Shown here: piece after piece, positions 35,618 to 35,713 of the stretch
Layout: each line of letters starts with the position of its first letter
Numbering within the stretch: position 1 is the stretch's first letter
Origin: an uncultured Clostridium sp.
GTDB lineage: Bacteria > Bacillota > Clostridia > TANB77 > CAG-508
Direction: 5' to 3'
Assembly: GCA_900551615.1 (NCBI GenBank)
Contig: URWN01000014.1
Coordinates: forward strand, 1-35,713
Length of the DNA stretch: 35,713 nucleotides
Notes under the pieces: model-generated
Told to the model about the DNA's origin: nothing
Database searches by the model: none
The model's input: the letters and a program-made list of their open reading frames with translations, nothing else
Translations under genes and position numbers: made by a program

Positions 35618-35713
35618 AAGATACTAGACACACTATTAAAATATGTACCAAAAGAATACAAAACAGAAGGAATGACAAAAGATATAAATTATTATCAATA
35701 TACATGTATAGAT
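35618..35713 (+). mobile_element. Fragment of a DDE-type (IS481/IS3-like) transposase at the right edge
   Basis: The frame from 35618 to the window edge reads LLKYVPKEYKTEGM followed by INYYQYTCID. This resembles the rve/DDE catalytic core of IS481-type transposases, where the first Asp-containing strand (D-x-K-YVP) is followed by YQYT-x-ID. There is no start codon or ribosome binding site, so it is either a remnant or the interior of an element truncated at its 5' side. It continues beyond the window. Confidence 0.5.

Overview
The window is very AT-rich. Its genes sit behind strong AGGAGG-type ribosome binding sites and sigma-A promoters, and it carries two sporulation-type genes (a SpoVB-like flippase and dipicolinate synthase subunit B). 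This points to a spore-forming, probably uncultured, member of the Clostridia. No rRNA, tRNA or CRISPR array was seen.

Layout. 167-17294 is a surface-glycan locus on the + strand: glycosyltransferases (GT4 and GT2, two of them multidomain fusions), a Wzy/ligase-like membrane protein, a polyprenyl-phosphate GT2 with its GtrA partner, a Wzt/Wzm-type ABC exporter and a GtrII-like membrane protein. Sigma-A-like promoters at about 74, 5784 and 9680 divide it, and a strong terminator (17309-17342) closes it. 17449-23490 encodes two secreted wall-active enzymes, each with three ricin-type beta-trefoil repeats (an M14 peptidase and a glucosaminidase with SH3), and two small membrane-anchored proteins. 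23547-26892 has prs (PRPP synthetase) and two more glycosyltransferases. Next come a minus-strand SpoVB/MurJ-like flippase, an acyl-CoA synthetase-like enzyme, a minus-strand spoVFB, a possible acetyltransferase, a decayed mobilisation gene, a heterodimeric ABC exporter and, at the right edge, a piece of a transposase.

Main discovery. Four otherwise intact genes (GT4 at 3721, membrane protein at 22707, GT4 at 25500, spoVFB at 30991 minus) each need one +1 frameshift, and in all four the shift falls exactly on a CGG codon. Skipping the C restores the conserved protein without gain or loss of a residue, and the next codon is then GGN (Gly). By my hand scan these are the only in-frame CGG codons in the intact genes of the window; about 38 other CGG triplets inside genes all lie in codon phase 2 or 3. 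CGU, CGA, AGA and AGG are used normally for Arg, and CGC and CGG are otherwise absent. The simplest reading is that CGG has no decoding tRNA and that in-frame CGGN is read as a four-base glycine unit through programmed +1 frameshifting. Sequencing error or gene decay does not explain four shifts at one codon.

Working together. The glycosyltransferases probably build a heteropolysaccharide that is polymerised by the Wzy-like protein and/or exported by the ABC pair. The GtrA/GtrB and GtrII-like proteins may decorate it outside the membrane, and the trefoil hydrolases may dock on this or another glycan while remodelling peptidoglycan. These functional links are inferred from gene order and families.
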